Shown: in pieces, positions 1 to 7,609 of the stretch | Position numbering within the stretch: position 1 is the first letter of the stretch | Layout: every line of letters begins with the position of its first letter | Assembly: GCA_002419385.1 (NCBI GenBank) | Contig: DIFZ01000011.1 | Span: 6,123-70,122, forward strand | Reading direction: 5' to 3' | Length of the DNA: 64,000 nt | From: Geobacter sp. UBA5735 | GTDB lineage: Bacteria > Desulfobacterota > Desulfuromonadia > Geobacterales > Geobacteraceae | Notes under the pieces: generated by a model | The model's input: the letters and a program-made list of their open reading frames with translations, nothing else | What the model was told of the DNA's origin: nothing | The model's database searches: none | Position numbers and translations under genes: made by a program

Positions 1-792
1 GCTGATGAGGGCGTTGTACCACTGGGCCTGGTCATATATCCGGTTGACTTCCCGCAGATAGTCGAGGAACACCTTGCGTACCAGTTCCGGCTCTGCCTTC
101 AGCCGATAGAGATAGACATCCTCCTTGCGGTAATTGGTCCGCAGTCGCACCACGTCCCGCTCATCAGCCACAATATAGGTGAGCTCGTACTGCTTGAAAA
201 AGCCCTTGACTGCTGAGTACTCCTCGCCCTTTTCCTTGCGGGTCTCGATGGAGAAGCAGACCTGTCCCTGTCCCTCGAAGCCGAAACTGAGCATGGTGTG
301 GGCGATGTACGGCGACCCCCAGTAGATCAGGAACAGGTCGACACTCTTCAGCTTCGCCAGGTCAAAGGTCTGGTCGTAGTAGTGGCAGGTATAGTCGGTT
401 TCGCTCCGGTAGTCGCAATTCCGGATGTTGTGGATGGTGACCTTCTCACCCGCGACGGTTGCCCGGGGAAGCACCGCCACGTCAGGTTGCCACTCCCGGG
501 TATTGGACGGGGGAATGGTGATCCACCAGGCGACAAGAAGAGCGAAGAGACAGAGGGAGGCGATGACTCCCCGCCGCCGGGGACGCAGCAGCAGCGGAAG
601 GAGCAGGGCTATGGCGCCGAACGCCCCGGCCGCCCATGGCCGCAGGGAAGCTGGGAGGTTGGAGTACAGGATGGCCATGATCCCCCAACCGGTCAGCAGC
701 AGCAGAAGCAGCCAGATGAAAATCCAGCCGATTACCCTGCCGGCTCGGGCGGGACGTCCTGTTATTCGTGAATCAGAAGACCTGCGTGACAT
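1..792 (-). CDS. DUF4105 (Lnb N-terminal periplasmic domain) membrane protein, 3' end cut by window edge
   Basis: The reverse strand is open from an ATG at 792 to the left edge, 264 codons, with no stop, so the C-terminus lies outside the window. About 20 polar, Arg-rich residues are followed by three hydrophobic segments in the first ~100 residues, then a soluble part. The soluble part has the hallmarks I associate with DUF4105: an N-I-R-N-x-D-Y-R-S-E-T-D-Y-T stretch, then YWGSPYIAHTMLSFGF, then an S-I-E-T-R-K-E-K-G-E-E-Y-S block and V-Y-L-Y-R-L. The family is membrane-anchored with a periplasmic domain; its activity is not established. It lies 62 bp downstream of the lipoprotein gene and may be cotranscribed with it. 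Confidence 0.8.
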   Translation of the reverse strand, partial: MSRRSSDSRITGRPARAGRVIGWIFIWLLLLLLTGWGIMAILYSNLPASLRPWAAGAFGAIALLLPLLLRPRRRGVIASLCLFALLVAWWITIPPSNTREWQPDVAVLPRATVAGEKVTIHNIRNCDYRSETDYTCHYYDQTFDLAKLKSVDLFLIYWGSPYIAHTMLSFGFEGQGQVCFSIETRKEKGEEYSAVKGFFKQYELTYIVADERDVVRLRTNYRKEDVYLYRLKAEPELVRKVFLDYLREVNRIYDQAQWYNALIS

Positions 793-854
793 GGGTACTC
801 CCGGTATCTCAAGGTAGAATGCCTGCCGCAAACAGGTGCTGGTCCGACAGGTTC

Positions 855-1916
855 CTAGCCTGCCGGGATGGTGACGATCGGCGCGGCTTCTTTTCCGCTG
901 GTCTCGGTCAGGCTGAAGATCATCATGATGAAGGCGAACATCCTCTTTGATGCCAGATCCCGGTCATCGATCCAGTACCACCAGCCGCGGTAGGCGATCG
1001 CCGCGTAGGCGTCGTCCGGCTTGCCGGGGGAGCTCTTGATCCGAATGAGCGGCATGAGCGGTGTCCCTGACGGGTCTTTCTCGATCATGGTGGGGCCTAC
1101 ACGCTTTTCCTCCACATGGGAGGCCGGTACCTCCATCTGCGCGGAGAAGTCGATCAGTATTTCCAGGACTGAGCGGGTCAACAGGGCAAGTTCCTGGTTG
1201 TCGCCGGGAATCGCGCCATAGGAGACCCGGAATTCGCGCGACAGCGGATCAAGCCCGAGGATTTTCCTGACGGCCAGGATTTCGTCCTCCGTCTCTTTGG
1301 TGACTTTACCCCTGAAGGCGAGGAGCGTTCCCTCGCCTTTTTCTTTCCCTTTCACGACCCGGAACCCTACCGCGCCGGAATCCTGTACCCTGCGCAGAGC
1401 TGCCAGGAGCGGGTAGAACTCGGAGTCTGCGTTTCGGGCGCGTGCCGCCCCGTGAAAGCTGTTGCGGATGCCGTTTACGGAGTGAGACAGTACGCGCAGG
1501 ACCAGATCGATGGGGTAGCCGGCCTGAATCAGGCTGAGGACGGCGGTAGGGGGAATCGGCGTCATGAGGTTACGGGTGAATTTGTCTCCCGAGAGCGGAC
1601 TGTAGGTGATGGTGGGGCGGTCGGTGTACTTGCCGGAGAGTCCGGCCTGCCAGATGTCGGTCGGTGTAGTCCAGGTAAATCCGCCGGAGATCTGGCTCTC
1701 CAGGGCGTACTGGTTGATCACCGAAACCACATCAAGGAAAACCGGTGGTTCGCCATAGCGGAGTCCCACCAGATTCTTGAGCATCTGGCTCTTCCAGGAT
1801 TCGGTCAAGGCGCTGGTATATTCAAACCGATCCCGGTTGACGGTGTGAGGGCCGATGCCTGCGCAGCCGGCAACCAGCAGAGTCGCGACGGCAATGATCA
1901 AATGCCTGAAATTCAT
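855..1916 (-). CDS. Outer-membrane-type lipoprotein, unknown function
   Basis: 353 residues beginning with a type II signal peptide: a short basic start, a hydrophobic stretch and the lipobox V-A-G-C with the lipid-bearing Cys at residue 18. The mature part has no motif I can name. It has a central region rich in hydrophobic helices and an Arg/Lys-rich segment near residues 200-225. It follows a strong terminator at 1971-2008, so it probably has its own promoter in the short gap before it. Conserved lipoproteins of this size are common in envelope clusters, but I do not recognise the family well enough to assign a role. Confidence 0.75.
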   Translation of the reverse strand: MNFRHLIIAVATLLVAGCAGIGPHTVNRDRFEYTSALTESWKSQMLKNLVGLRYGEPPVFLDVVSVINQYALESQISGGFTWTTPTDIWQAGLSGKYTDRPTITYSPLSGDKFTRNLMTPIPPTAVLSLIQAGYPIDLVLRVLSHSVNGIRNSFHGAARARNADSEFYPLLAALRRVQDSGAVGFRVVKGKEKGEGTLLAFRGKVTKETEDEILAVRKILGLDPLSREFRVSYGAIPGDNQELALLTRSVLEILIDFSAQMEVPASHVEEKRVGPTMIEKDPSGTPLMPLIRIKSSPGKPDDAYAAIAYRGWWYWIDDRDLASKRMFAFIMMIFSLTETSGKEAAPIVTIPAG

Positions 1917-1970
1917 GGTCTACCTGCCTCCTCGTTGCCGGGCAACGGGGCTGTGAATCAAATTCGGCTC

Positions 1971-2008
1971 AAAAAACACCCCGCTTCCCCGGGTGGGGAA
2001 GCGGGGTG
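1971..2008 (-). terminator. Rho-independent terminator for the lipoprotein operon
   Basis: A perfect 14-bp stem (CACCCCGCTTCCCC against its complement, 1977-1990 and 1995-2008) with a 4-nt loop is followed on the minus strand by six T residues (A run at 1971-1976). It starts eight bases after the end of the upstream DUF3313 gene, so it should end transcription coming from 4350 to 2016. Confidence 0.9.
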
Positions 2009-2015
2009 AAACGGG

Positions 2016-2813
2016 CTAGAAAGGTCTCAGGGTGAATGGCGTCGGATCCGTGACCGACTCTCCCGGTTTCCGGTTGGCGATCTGCACGAACTGCTCGGCC
2101 CACTGGTCCATGATGCCCTTGGCGGGACCGTACCAGGTGAGGCGAGTCAGATCGATCGGGCCGACGTCCTGCATGTCCCGATCGGCAAAGGTGGCAACCA
2201 CCTCGCCGGTCTGCAAATCGCGCAGGCGTCCCTCGAACGCTGCGGTGCGCTTGTTGACGGCGCCGGCCGCCACGCCGCCGCCGGGCACCAGCCAACCGGC
2301 CGCATGCAAGACCGGTTGCGAAGGATTGATCTCAATCAGCGCGAGTTCCAGGCTCAGGGTTCCCGGCATAGGCATTCCCGGATTTTCGATGACCTGGAAA
2401 CGCTTATTGGGGTCTTCGTTGAACTGTTTCACAACCTCGTCGTGGAAGTAGACGGCCAGGTCTTCGATATCCTTTTTCACATCGCTGACCCAGCTGGCCG
2501 AACCGGCTTTATGGAGCCAATCCATTTCCATCATGTAGTCGGTGTTGACCGGTGCGACGACCAGGTTACGGTAGTCTTTCTTGTCAAAATCTGCTTTGAT
2601 CCAGACTTTCTGAAACGGCAGATCATAGCGCCTGCTCTGTAGCTCGGGGTTTGCTATGAAACCGGCATCCGGCGCCGGTTCAACGGCGGCGGCCTTCATG
2701 TCGTTTGCAGCCGAACGCGAGCTTGCGCAGCCTGCGAGGGTTGCGCCGAGCAGGCAGAACAGGGTAATCAGTACGACAGGGACTCTTTGCACTTCGTTGC
2801 CAGATGTTTTCAT
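2016..2813 (-). CDS. DUF3313-type lipoprotein
   Basis: 265 residues with a type II signal peptide; the lipobox L-A-G-C puts the lipidated Cys at residue 29. The body resembles DUF3313 lipoproteins: a region describing an 'associated value' (L-V-V-A-P-V-N), a central block F-H-D-E-V-V-K-Q-F, and a late block where a Gly/Ala-rich stretch precedes A-A-F-E-G-R-L-R-D and E-V-V-A-T-F-A-D-R-D. Function of the family is unknown; it is an envelope lipoprotein. A second, more diverged DUF3313-like lipoprotein is found at 24156-24854. Last gene of a minus-strand group that starts at 4350, followed directly by a strong terminator. Confidence 0.7.
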   Translation of the reverse strand: MKTSGNEVQRVPVVLITLFCLLGATLAGCASSRSAANDMKAAAVEPAPDAGFIANPELQSRRYDLPFQKVWIKADFDKKDYRNLVVAPVNTDYMMEMDWLHKAGSASWVSDVKKDIEDLAVYFHDEVVKQFNEDPNKRFQVIENPGMPMPGTLSLELALIEINPSQPVLHAAGWLVPGGGVAAGAVNKRTAAFEGRLRDLQTGEVVATFADRDMQDVGPIDLTRLTWYGPAKGIMDQWAEQFVQIANRKPGESVTDPTPFTLRPF

Positions 2814-2852
2814 GTTTCCTCCACGTAATGTTGTTTCAACGCGTACCGTCTT

Positions 2853-3332
2853 TTACTGTACCAGCGGCACCTCTGCTGCGAGTTCGTAGTGCAGGGCAGC
2901 GCGGATCTTGTTCTCAATTTGCAGATAACGGGCCGCCTTGATGGCGGGAACGGCCTTGTACAATTTCGGCACGAACGACTTCTTCATCGCCGCTTCAGCC
3001 GCGTCTATCGAGACCATCTCGTTGATCAACTTCTTGGCCTTGGCGTCTGTTAGCGAATCGTTGTTGTAGTCGGCGGCATAGCTTTCTATCAGCGCTGCGA
3101 CCCTTTTGTTGAGTTTCTTCAGCTCTGCCTGATAGGCATCATAGATCGGCCAGAATTTTTTGGCTTCAGGGTCAGTGAGGTTCATGTTGGCTGCCACCAG
3201 CAGCTTCTTGTCGGCCCTGATTTTTTCCAGCAGGATCTGCATGTCGCTGTCGGACGGTTGCTCCGCGGCGATAGCCGGTACGGAAACGGAGAGGGCAAAG
3301 ACCAGCATGAGGAAGAGTGCAATTTTTTTCAT
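2853..3332 (-). CDS. Small secreted helical protein, Spy/CpxP-like in appearance
   Basis: 159 residues with a clear Sec signal peptide (two lysines, hydrophobic core, cleavage expected after A-I-A-A near residue 23). The mature protein is almost entirely charged amphipathic helix. It contains L-T-D-P-E-A-K-K-F-W-P-I-Y-D-A-Y, reminiscent of the L-T-x-x-Q helices of periplasmic Spy/CpxP-type chaperones and metal-stress proteins. That relationship is only suggested by composition and pattern. It sits in a run of small envelope genes on the minus strand between a small secreted protein and a DUF3313 lipoprotein. Confidence 0.65.
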   Translation of the reverse strand: MKKIALFLMLVFALSVSVPAIAAEQPSDSDMQILLEKIRADKKLLVAANMNLTDPEAKKFWPIYDAYQAELKKLNKRVAALIESYAADYNNDSLTDAKAKKLINEMVSIDAAEAAMKKSFVPKLYKAVPAIKAARYLQIENKIRAALHYELAAEVPLVQ

Positions 3333-3399
3333 AGTTGTTGATTCCTTTCTTGTTTGATTCTGGTTATGGTTATGGTGCTGTGAGTGTACTAACTGAAAT

Positions 3400-3801
3400 T
3401 CAGGGGCTTATGCACGAACCGAACACGACAAAACTTTCGCCATCTCCGGATGCGCTCAGGGTAAGGTTACCGGATTTTTCCCCTACGGCTATGCTCCAAC
3501 CTCGCTTTTCCGTCCCGTGAAGGACCAGCATGTCGTCCACGTTGTCCACATATTTGAAGGGAGTCACCCGGGCAACGTTCTTGTCGAGAGATTTTATGGT
3601 TTTGTCCTTCAGGTCGATCCGAATGAATTGCGGAAGTTCCGTTTCCCGGACAGACGATTCCCTGCAGCCATTCTCCACGGTGCACACGAAAACCTTCGTC
3701 AAAGCGCAGGTCCGGGAGCTTTCCGCTCCCGAGGTGAAAGGTACGGGGAATGAGACGAAAAGAACAAGTGAAGCTAAGAGAATAGTGGTACGTCTGGTCA
3801 T
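3400..3801 (-). CDS. Small secreted protein, unknown function
   Basis: 133 residues with a Sec-type signal peptide (T-R-R, then about 15 hydrophobic residues, likely cleavage near residue 25). The mature part has four cysteines (C-A-L-T-K-V-F-V-C, E-N-G-C and G-S-C near the end), which could form two disulfides in the periplasm. The pattern D-L-K-D-K-T-I-K-S-L and G-W-S-I-A-V-G recalls small beta-rich proteins that bind or report on ligands, but I do not recognise the family. The preceding gene ends 45 bases away, so it is probably in the same transcript as its neighbours. Confidence 0.65.
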   Translation of the reverse strand: MTRRTTILLASLVLFVSFPVPFTSGAESSRTCALTKVFVCTVENGCRESSVRETELPQFIRIDLKDKTIKSLDKNVARVTPFKYVDNVDDMLVLHGTEKRGWSIAVGEKSGNLTLSASGDGESFVVFGSCISP

Positions 3802-3846
3802 GATAGTTTCCTCCCGAGGGGAAAGGGTCTATGAATTTGTCCGGAG

Positions 3847-4350
3847 CTACTTTACCGTATAGCCGCGTCCTTCCATGCAGGCTCCCCAGGCCCTGTTGTA
3901 GCCATTGCGCTGCTGCTCATACCCGGCAGCCTGCTGCTCTGCGTATTGCTGCTGCTCCTGAGTGCTTTTCGCCCGGCGCGCTCCCCCGATGATCCCTCCT
4001 GAAGCAGCGCCAATGGCAGCGCCTGTTCCGGCGTCACCGGCAATCGCTCCAACTGCTGCTCCCAGTAACGCTCCACCGGCGGCCCCCTTAAGTGCGCCTC
4101 CCTTTGTCGAGGGTGGCGGGGCAGTCGCGGTGGGCGCCTGCATCGGGTCAAAGCCGGTCTGACCTTTGGCCCACTGGTAGCAGGAATATTTATCTTGCTC
4201 CATTTTTTTGTTGCTCTGCCCCTGGGTCGGATACACATACGGATCCTGAGCAAATGCGACAGGAACCGAAAGCCCTGCAATGATAAATGCCGCAGCGACA
4301 ATCCCGGACGAATGCAGCAATGAGCAATAGCTTGGTCTCTTTTTCTTCAT
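3847..4350 (-). CDS. Glycine-zipper envelope protein
   Basis: 167 residues with a signal peptide ending near A-F-A-Q (residue 35). The central part, about residues 85-125, is a glycine zipper: repeated G-A-A-x-G-x-x-L/I-G-A-A segments typical of membrane-inserting YMGG/Gly-zipper proteins. It is flanked by a proline-rich linker and a Gln-rich tail (E-Q-Q-Q-Y-A-E-Q-Q) ending in a conserved R-A-W-G-A-C-M-E-G-R-G-Y pattern. Such proteins sit in or at the outer membrane; the exact role is not known. It is the first gene of the minus-strand group and is divergent from the GAF-type activator at 4978. The shared upstream region holds palindromes that may act on both sides. Confidence 0.75.
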   Translation of the reverse strand: MKKKRPSYCSLLHSSGIVAAAFIIAGLSVPVAFAQDPYVYPTQGQSNKKMEQDKYSCYQWAKGQTGFDPMQAPTATAPPPSTKGGALKGAAGGALLGAAVGAIAGDAGTGAAIGAASGGIIGGARRAKSTQEQQQYAEQQAAGYEQQRNGYNRAWGACMEGRGYTVK

Positions 4351-4604
4351 GGCGTGCTCCTATACTAGTTCTCAGTAAAAAAACATGGTTACCGTTTGGC
4401 CACACTAAAAAGGAGCGGACCAAAGTTGTTGCATGGTTCTGACCGTTTCCGGCCAAATCTGGCGGACAGTGTTTCGGTTCTGCTGTATATCCGATATCTG
4501 TGCCAAGTGGTTCAACAGGTTTGACTTTCGTTCTATTATGCTGCAATAACTCGGAAAAAATGCTTTGAGGGTGGATGGGTCTTGCTGGAAGGCTGCGTCT
4601 GTGG

Positions 4605-4636
4605 GGCGATATATCGCCTTTAGTACGATATATCGT
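4605..4636. promoter_or_regulatory. Paired palindromic operator, copy 1
   Basis: Two perfect palindromes: GGCGATATATCGCC (4605-4618) and ACGATATATCGT (4625-4636). Their centres are 19 bp apart. The same core (CGANATNTCG) and the same 19-bp centre spacing recur at 7041-7075, 23590-23620 and 49748-49779. The site lies about 350 bp before the activator gene, as expected for autoregulation by an enhancer-binding protein, and about 255 bp before the divergent glycine-zipper gene. Confidence 0.7.
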
Positions 4637-4719
4637 CTCTTCATTGTTCAGGCGGTGAAAATCGCGGCAAGGTGACCGGCTGAAGTTGTACCTGTGCATT
4701 GGCCTGACGGTCTTGGTGC

Positions 4720-4735
4720 GTACCATATATCGTAC
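4720..4735. promoter_or_regulatory. Single related palindrome near a putative promoter
   Basis: GTACCATATATCGTAC is a 16-nt palindrome with one mismatched pair. Its core CCATATATCG differs by one base from the operator core. Its centre lies about 97 bp from the nearer element of copy 1 and just upstream of the -35 of the putative promoter at 4752, a position fitting repression or activation of the activator gene. Confidence 0.45.
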
Positions 4736-4751
4736 ATTCATGCAGGGTGTG

Positions 4752-4780
4752 TTTGTGTATTGTTAAAGAAACGCTATAGT
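4752..4780 (+). promoter_or_regulatory. Possible sigma70 promoter of the activator gene
   Basis: TTTGTG (4752-4757) and TATAGT (4775-4780) are separated by 17 bp, which fits a housekeeping promoter with a start near 4787. The match at -35 is moderate. It would leave a leader of about 190 nt before the activator. Confidence 0.4.
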
Positions 4781-4862
4781 GATACAACAAACGAAAAATG
4801 AACGTAGCTCGGAAAGGAAATCGAGGTTGATTCCCAAGGAAGACTTCCTCGAGGGTTTGCAG

Positions 4863-4973
4863 ATGAAAGGGTTCGGATCGAAGCAACACGGCAGCTGCAT
4901 TCTGTCGGAAGTGACATCATGTCGGCCCGTCTCACGAGGGGGGGGACAGATCGGAAAACAACCTGCTCAGTGA
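4863..4973 (+). CDS. Short leader reading frame (36 codons) before the activator
   Basis: An ATG at 4863 is preceded by GAGGG at 4851-4855, the best ribosome-binding site in the region. The frame ends with TGA at 4971-4973, four bases before the TTG that opens the activator frame. Near its end it reads through a run of eight G (4938-4945). Two explanations are possible: a leader peptide whose termination feeds reinitiation at 4978, or the true N-terminus of the activator, put out of frame by one G. I cannot decide between them. Confidence 0.4.
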   Translation: MKGFGSKQHGSCILSEVTSCRPVSRGGGQIGKQPAQ

Positions 4974-4977
4974 GAAG

Positions 4978-7059
4978 TTGGCTGATCTGCAACGGCTGAT
5001 CAGCGAATGTGTGTCTGGATTCCTTACCATGTCGCTTGGCCGGTTGGACTCGGAAATACGGCAGAGCATCGGAAGAATCGTCGAACTTCTCGCCCTGGAC
5101 CGCGGATTTGTGGCCCAATACTTGGCTACGGAAAAGCGCATGGTGTGTACGCATCGCTACCAGGCGCCGGGGAGCAAACCAGAGGTACGTTGTTGTGAAA
5201 TTGTAATTCCTCCCTGGGTTCTGCAAAAAATTCAGCAGCGCGAGTGCGTCACTTTTTCCCAGATGACGGATTTGCCTGAAGAGGCGGAACCGGCGAGGGC
5301 ATATTTCACCAGTGTAGGGACACTGTCGCATATTTCGCTCCCCCTGGAAATTGATGGAGAAGTGATTGGCTGTTTGTCCTTGGAAAACACCCGTTCGGAA
5401 ATTGACTGGCCGGAAGCGGTTTTCACAATTCTCAAGCCGCTGGTTGACGTCTTTGCCTTGTCCCTGGAACGCAAACGGAAAGGCCTGGAATTCCTGGAAA
5501 AAATGCGGTTCGAAACCCTGCTGGCCGATCTTTCGGCCCGGTTCGTTCAGGTGGAGCCGGACGAAATCGACCGGCAGATCGAGCAGGCTTTGGAAAGTAT
5601 CGGGAATTTCTTTTGCACAGACCGGTGCGGAATACTGCAGGGTAACAACGAAGACAATCGTTGCGTCAAAATCACCCACGCCTGGTATGCTGAAGGCTTG
5701 GAGCGGATTGAAAATGATGTGAATATTGCACAGCTCTTTCCCTGGTCCTACATGAGACTTTTCATGGATGGCGAGGTAGTTGATATTCCCCGTCTCAAGG
5801 ACCTACCGCCGGAGGCGGAGATCGATCGTGAGACGTTTATGACAATGGGTGTTAAATCATCCCTTACCATCCCTTTGTCATCAGGGAAGCGCACCTGCCA
5901 TCTGTTCGCATTAAACAATCTGTTCAATGAACGACACTGGCCGCGGGAATACATCCCGCGTCTGCGCCTGATCGGTGAAATGTTCATCAATGCGTTGAAA
6001 CGCAAAGAATACCAACAGGAGCTGAAAAGGTCCTGTGAAGAGATCCGGGACCTGAAAGACAAGTTGCAGATCGAGGCTGATTTTCTCAGATCCGAGATCA
6101 GGTCCAACCGGAACAGGGAAGAGATAATCGGCCAGAGTGAAGCGCTTTCGAAAGTCATGATACAAGTGGAACAGGTTGCGCCTACCGACACTACCGTGCT
6201 CATCTGCGGCGAAACCGGGACCGGCAAGGAACTGGTTGCCCAGGCGATCCATGATTCAAGCCTGTACCGGGATAAGATGATGGTAAAAGTCAACTGCGCG
6301 TCCCTGCCGGCAACCCTGGTGGAAAGCGAGCTGTTTGGCCGCGAGAAAGGCGCGTACACCGGTGCCTTGACCCGGCAGATCGGCCGCTTCGAGCTGGCTG
6401 ATGGTTCGACGATTTTCCTTGACGAAATTGCCGAACTGCCTCTTGAGCTGCAGGCGAAGCTGTTGCGGGTGTTGCAGGAGAATACCTTCGAGCGATTGGG
6501 GAGTCCAAAGACCATCAAAGTGCATGTCCGGGTGATTGCCGCAACAAACCGTAACATCTTCGAAGAGGTCAAAAAGGGAAATTTCCGGGAAGATCTTTAC
6601 TATCGCCTGAACGTCTTTCCAATTACCGTCCCACCACTTCGTGATCGGATTGATGATATCCCGATGCTGGTCTGGGCCTTTGTTCATGAATTTTGCGAAA
6701 AAATGGGCAAACAGGTCAGCAAGATCGCAAAACGTGATATGACGACTCTGCAGCAGTATCCCTGGCCGGGAAACATCCGCGAGCTGCGGAATATTATCGA
6801 ACATGCGGTGATCGTCAGCTCCGGTGGCGTCCTGCAGGTTACGCTGCCGAAGGATTTCTCCCGGGATGTTTCCTGGTGCAGGAGTCTCGAAGAAGTCGAA
6901 TCGCAGCATATCCTGAATGTCCTCAAGCACACCGGCGGCCGTATCAAGGGGGACGGGGGCGCTGCCCGAATTCTCAACATGATACCCTCAACCCTCAATT
7001 CCCGCATGAAAAAACTCGGGATCACCTTCCGTGACGAAAAGGACGAGATATCGTCCTGA
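4978..7059 (+). CDS. FhlA-like enhancer-binding protein (GAF-GAF-AAA+-HTH), sigma54-dependent activator
   Basis: 693 residues, close to the length of E. coli FhlA as I recall it. Two GAF-type sensor domains (about residues 5-165 and 185-345) are followed by a coiled linker and a sigma54-interaction AAA+ domain. That domain has Walker A G-E-T-G-T-G-K-E from residue 411, the sigma54-contacting loop GAYTGA at 458-463 (a known Tyr variant of GAFTGA), Walker B I-F-L-D-E-I, and the arginine-finger region F-R-E-D-L-Y-Y-R-L-N-V-F-P. A Fis-type HTH ends the protein (about 650-690). There is no receiver domain, so it should respond to a ligand bound by the GAF domains. The TTG start is weakly supported; an upstream frame and a G8 tract make the N-terminus uncertain. 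Its probable binding sites are the paired palindromes listed here. The last one lies inside its own 3' end. Confidence 0.88.
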   Translation: MADLQRLISECVSGFLTMSLGRLDSEIRQSIGRIVELLALDRGFVAQYLATEKRMVCTHRYQAPGSKPEVRCCEIVIPPWVLQKIQQRECVTFSQMTDLPEEAEPARAYFTSVGTLSHISLPLEIDGEVIGCLSLENTRSEIDWPEAVFTILKPLVDVFALSLERKRKGLEFLEKMRFETLLADLSARFVQVEPDEIDRQIEQALESIGNFFCTDRCGILQGNNEDNRCVKITHAWYAEGLERIENDVNIAQLFPWSYMRLFMDGEVVDIPRLKDLPPEAEIDRETFMTMGVKSSLTIPLSSGKRTCHLFALNNLFNERHWPREYIPRLRLIGEMFINALKRKEYQQELKRSCEEIRDLKDKLQIEADFLRSEIRSNRNREEIIGQSEALSKVMIQVEQVAPTDTTVLICGETGTGKELVAQAIHDSSLYRDKMMVKVNCASLPATLVESELFGREKGAYTGALTRQIGRFELADGSTIFLDEIAELPLELQAKLLRVLQENTFERLGSPKTIKVHVRVIAATNRNIFEEVKKGNFREDLYYRLNVFPITVPPLRDRIDDIPMLVWAFVHEFCEKMGKQVSKIAKRDMTTLQQYPWPGNIRELRNIIEHAVIVSSGGVLQVTLPKDFSRDVSWCRSLEEVESQHILNVLKHTGGRIKGDGGAARILNMIPSTLNSRMKKLGITFRDEKDEISS

Positions 7060-7075
7060 AGCCGATATCTCGTCC
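7041..7075. promoter_or_regulatory. Paired palindromic operator, copy 2, also a stem-loop
   Basis: CGAGATATCG (7044-7053) and CGATATCTCG (7063-7072) have centres 19 bp apart. Together they form a 13-bp inverted repeat (GGACGAGATATCG ... CGATATCTCGTCC) with a 9-nt loop that contains the stop codon of the activator. The site is about 130 bp before the predicted start of the ABM transcript, an enhancer-like distance. It may work as operator DNA, as an RNA hairpin at the end of the activator message, or both. Confidence 0.7.
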
Positions 7076-7161
7076 GTTTCAACACCCACCCCTGCTTTTC
7101 TTTGTTGTTTAAATCCTTTTATTTTAACTTGATACCTTCTTTTGACCGGCACTGTCCAGTT

Positions 7162-7177
7162 TGGCACGAAATTCGGA
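7162..7177 (+). promoter_or_regulatory. Sigma54-like promoter of ABM gene 1
   Basis: TGGCACGAAATTCGGA has the -24 box TGGCAC and, 10 bp after the GG, a second GG where GC is usual. The element is conserved in copy B and partly at 49878. With a -12 here, transcription would start within a few bases of the ATG at 7191, so the message would be nearly leaderless. Confidence 0.45.
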
Positions 7178-7190
7178 TAGCTGTTCAGGT

Positions 7191-7526
7191 ATGAGAATAC
7201 TTGCCATCGTACAAATTTCTCCGCTTCCCGAAAAACGGGCCGAGATTCTGCAAATCCTTTCTTCCATCAAGGAGCCGGTCCAGGCACTACATGCCTGCCT
7301 CGACTGCCGCGTCTGCCAGGAAGAATCGGGTGACGGGATGATTGTCTACCTGGAACAGTGGCAGTCCTGGGAAGCCTTCATACGGCACCTTCGCTCGGAA
7401 ACCTATGCAAAAATCCTTGAGGCGATCGAACTGTCCCGTGAAATGCCCAGTGTGACGTATTTCGAGGTCTCTTCGATAAGAGGAATGGATTTGCTCAATG
7501 CGGTACGAAGTGAAAAGTGTGCGTGA
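7191..7526 (+). CDS. ABM-domain (antibiotic biosynthesis monooxygenase-like) small protein 1
   Basis: 111 residues with the layout of dimeric alpha/beta ABM proteins: a first strand (R-I-L-A-I-V-Q-I), the helix P-E-K-R-A-E-I-L-Q-I-L, then C-L-D-C-R-V-C-Q-E, the strand M-I-V-Y-L-E-Q-W and helix W-E-A-F-I-R-H-L. Family members include quinol monooxygenases and heme-degrading enzymes, but many have unknown roles. Three cysteines in C-x2-C-x2-C (C-L-D-C-R-V-C) are shared with the second copy and could bind a metal or sense redox state. I chose the ATG at 7191 because the fold starts there. An in-frame TTG at 7161 lies inside the promoter element. About 86% identical, by eye, to the protein at 23737. 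No clear ribosome-binding site. Confidence 0.75.
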   Translation: MRILAIVQISPLPEKRAEILQILSSIKEPVQALHACLDCRVCQEESGDGMIVYLEQWQSWEAFIRHLRSETYAKILEAIELSREMPSVTYFEVSSIRGMDLLNAVRSEKCA

Positions 7527-7609
7527 TTGAGGAAGCCGGCTTCGGGTGACACTGGCCGGGGAGTGGCATCCGGCAAGCAGCATACAATGAGATAATCAAA
7601 GGAGTAGCA

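Larger units (their letters stand above)
4351..4977. other. Divergent regulatory region with paired palindromes
   Basis: A 627-bp gap between the minus-strand glycine-zipper gene and the plus-strand activator gene. It holds one palindrome pair (4605-4636), a third imperfect palindrome (4720-4735), a plausible sigma70 promoter (4752-4780) and a short leader reading frame (4863-4973). I see no full-length gene on either strand; the remaining long frames lack signal peptides, motifs and ribosome-binding sites. Confidence 0.6.
6997..7537 (+). repeat. Direct repeat copy A (activator 3' end, operator, promoter, ABM gene)
   Basis: This 541-bp segment is matched in the same orientation by 23544-24082. 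It includes the last ~20 codons of the activator gene, the palindrome pair, the promoter-like element and the whole ABM gene. An uninterrupted identical run of 89 nt is found at 7383-7471 (copy B 23929-24017). The starts of the two copies are about 16.5 kb apart. Confidence 0.9.

Noticed and set aside
4774..5679. Minus-strand frame of 301 codons over the start of the activator
   Set aside because: It overlaps the GAF domain in antisense, without a start signal or known motif.
7161..7190. TTG at 7161 as start of ABM protein 1 (and 23707 for copy B)
   Set aside because: It lies inside the conserved promoter-like element and adds residues before the first strand of the fold. The ATG at 7191 (23737) fits the domain.
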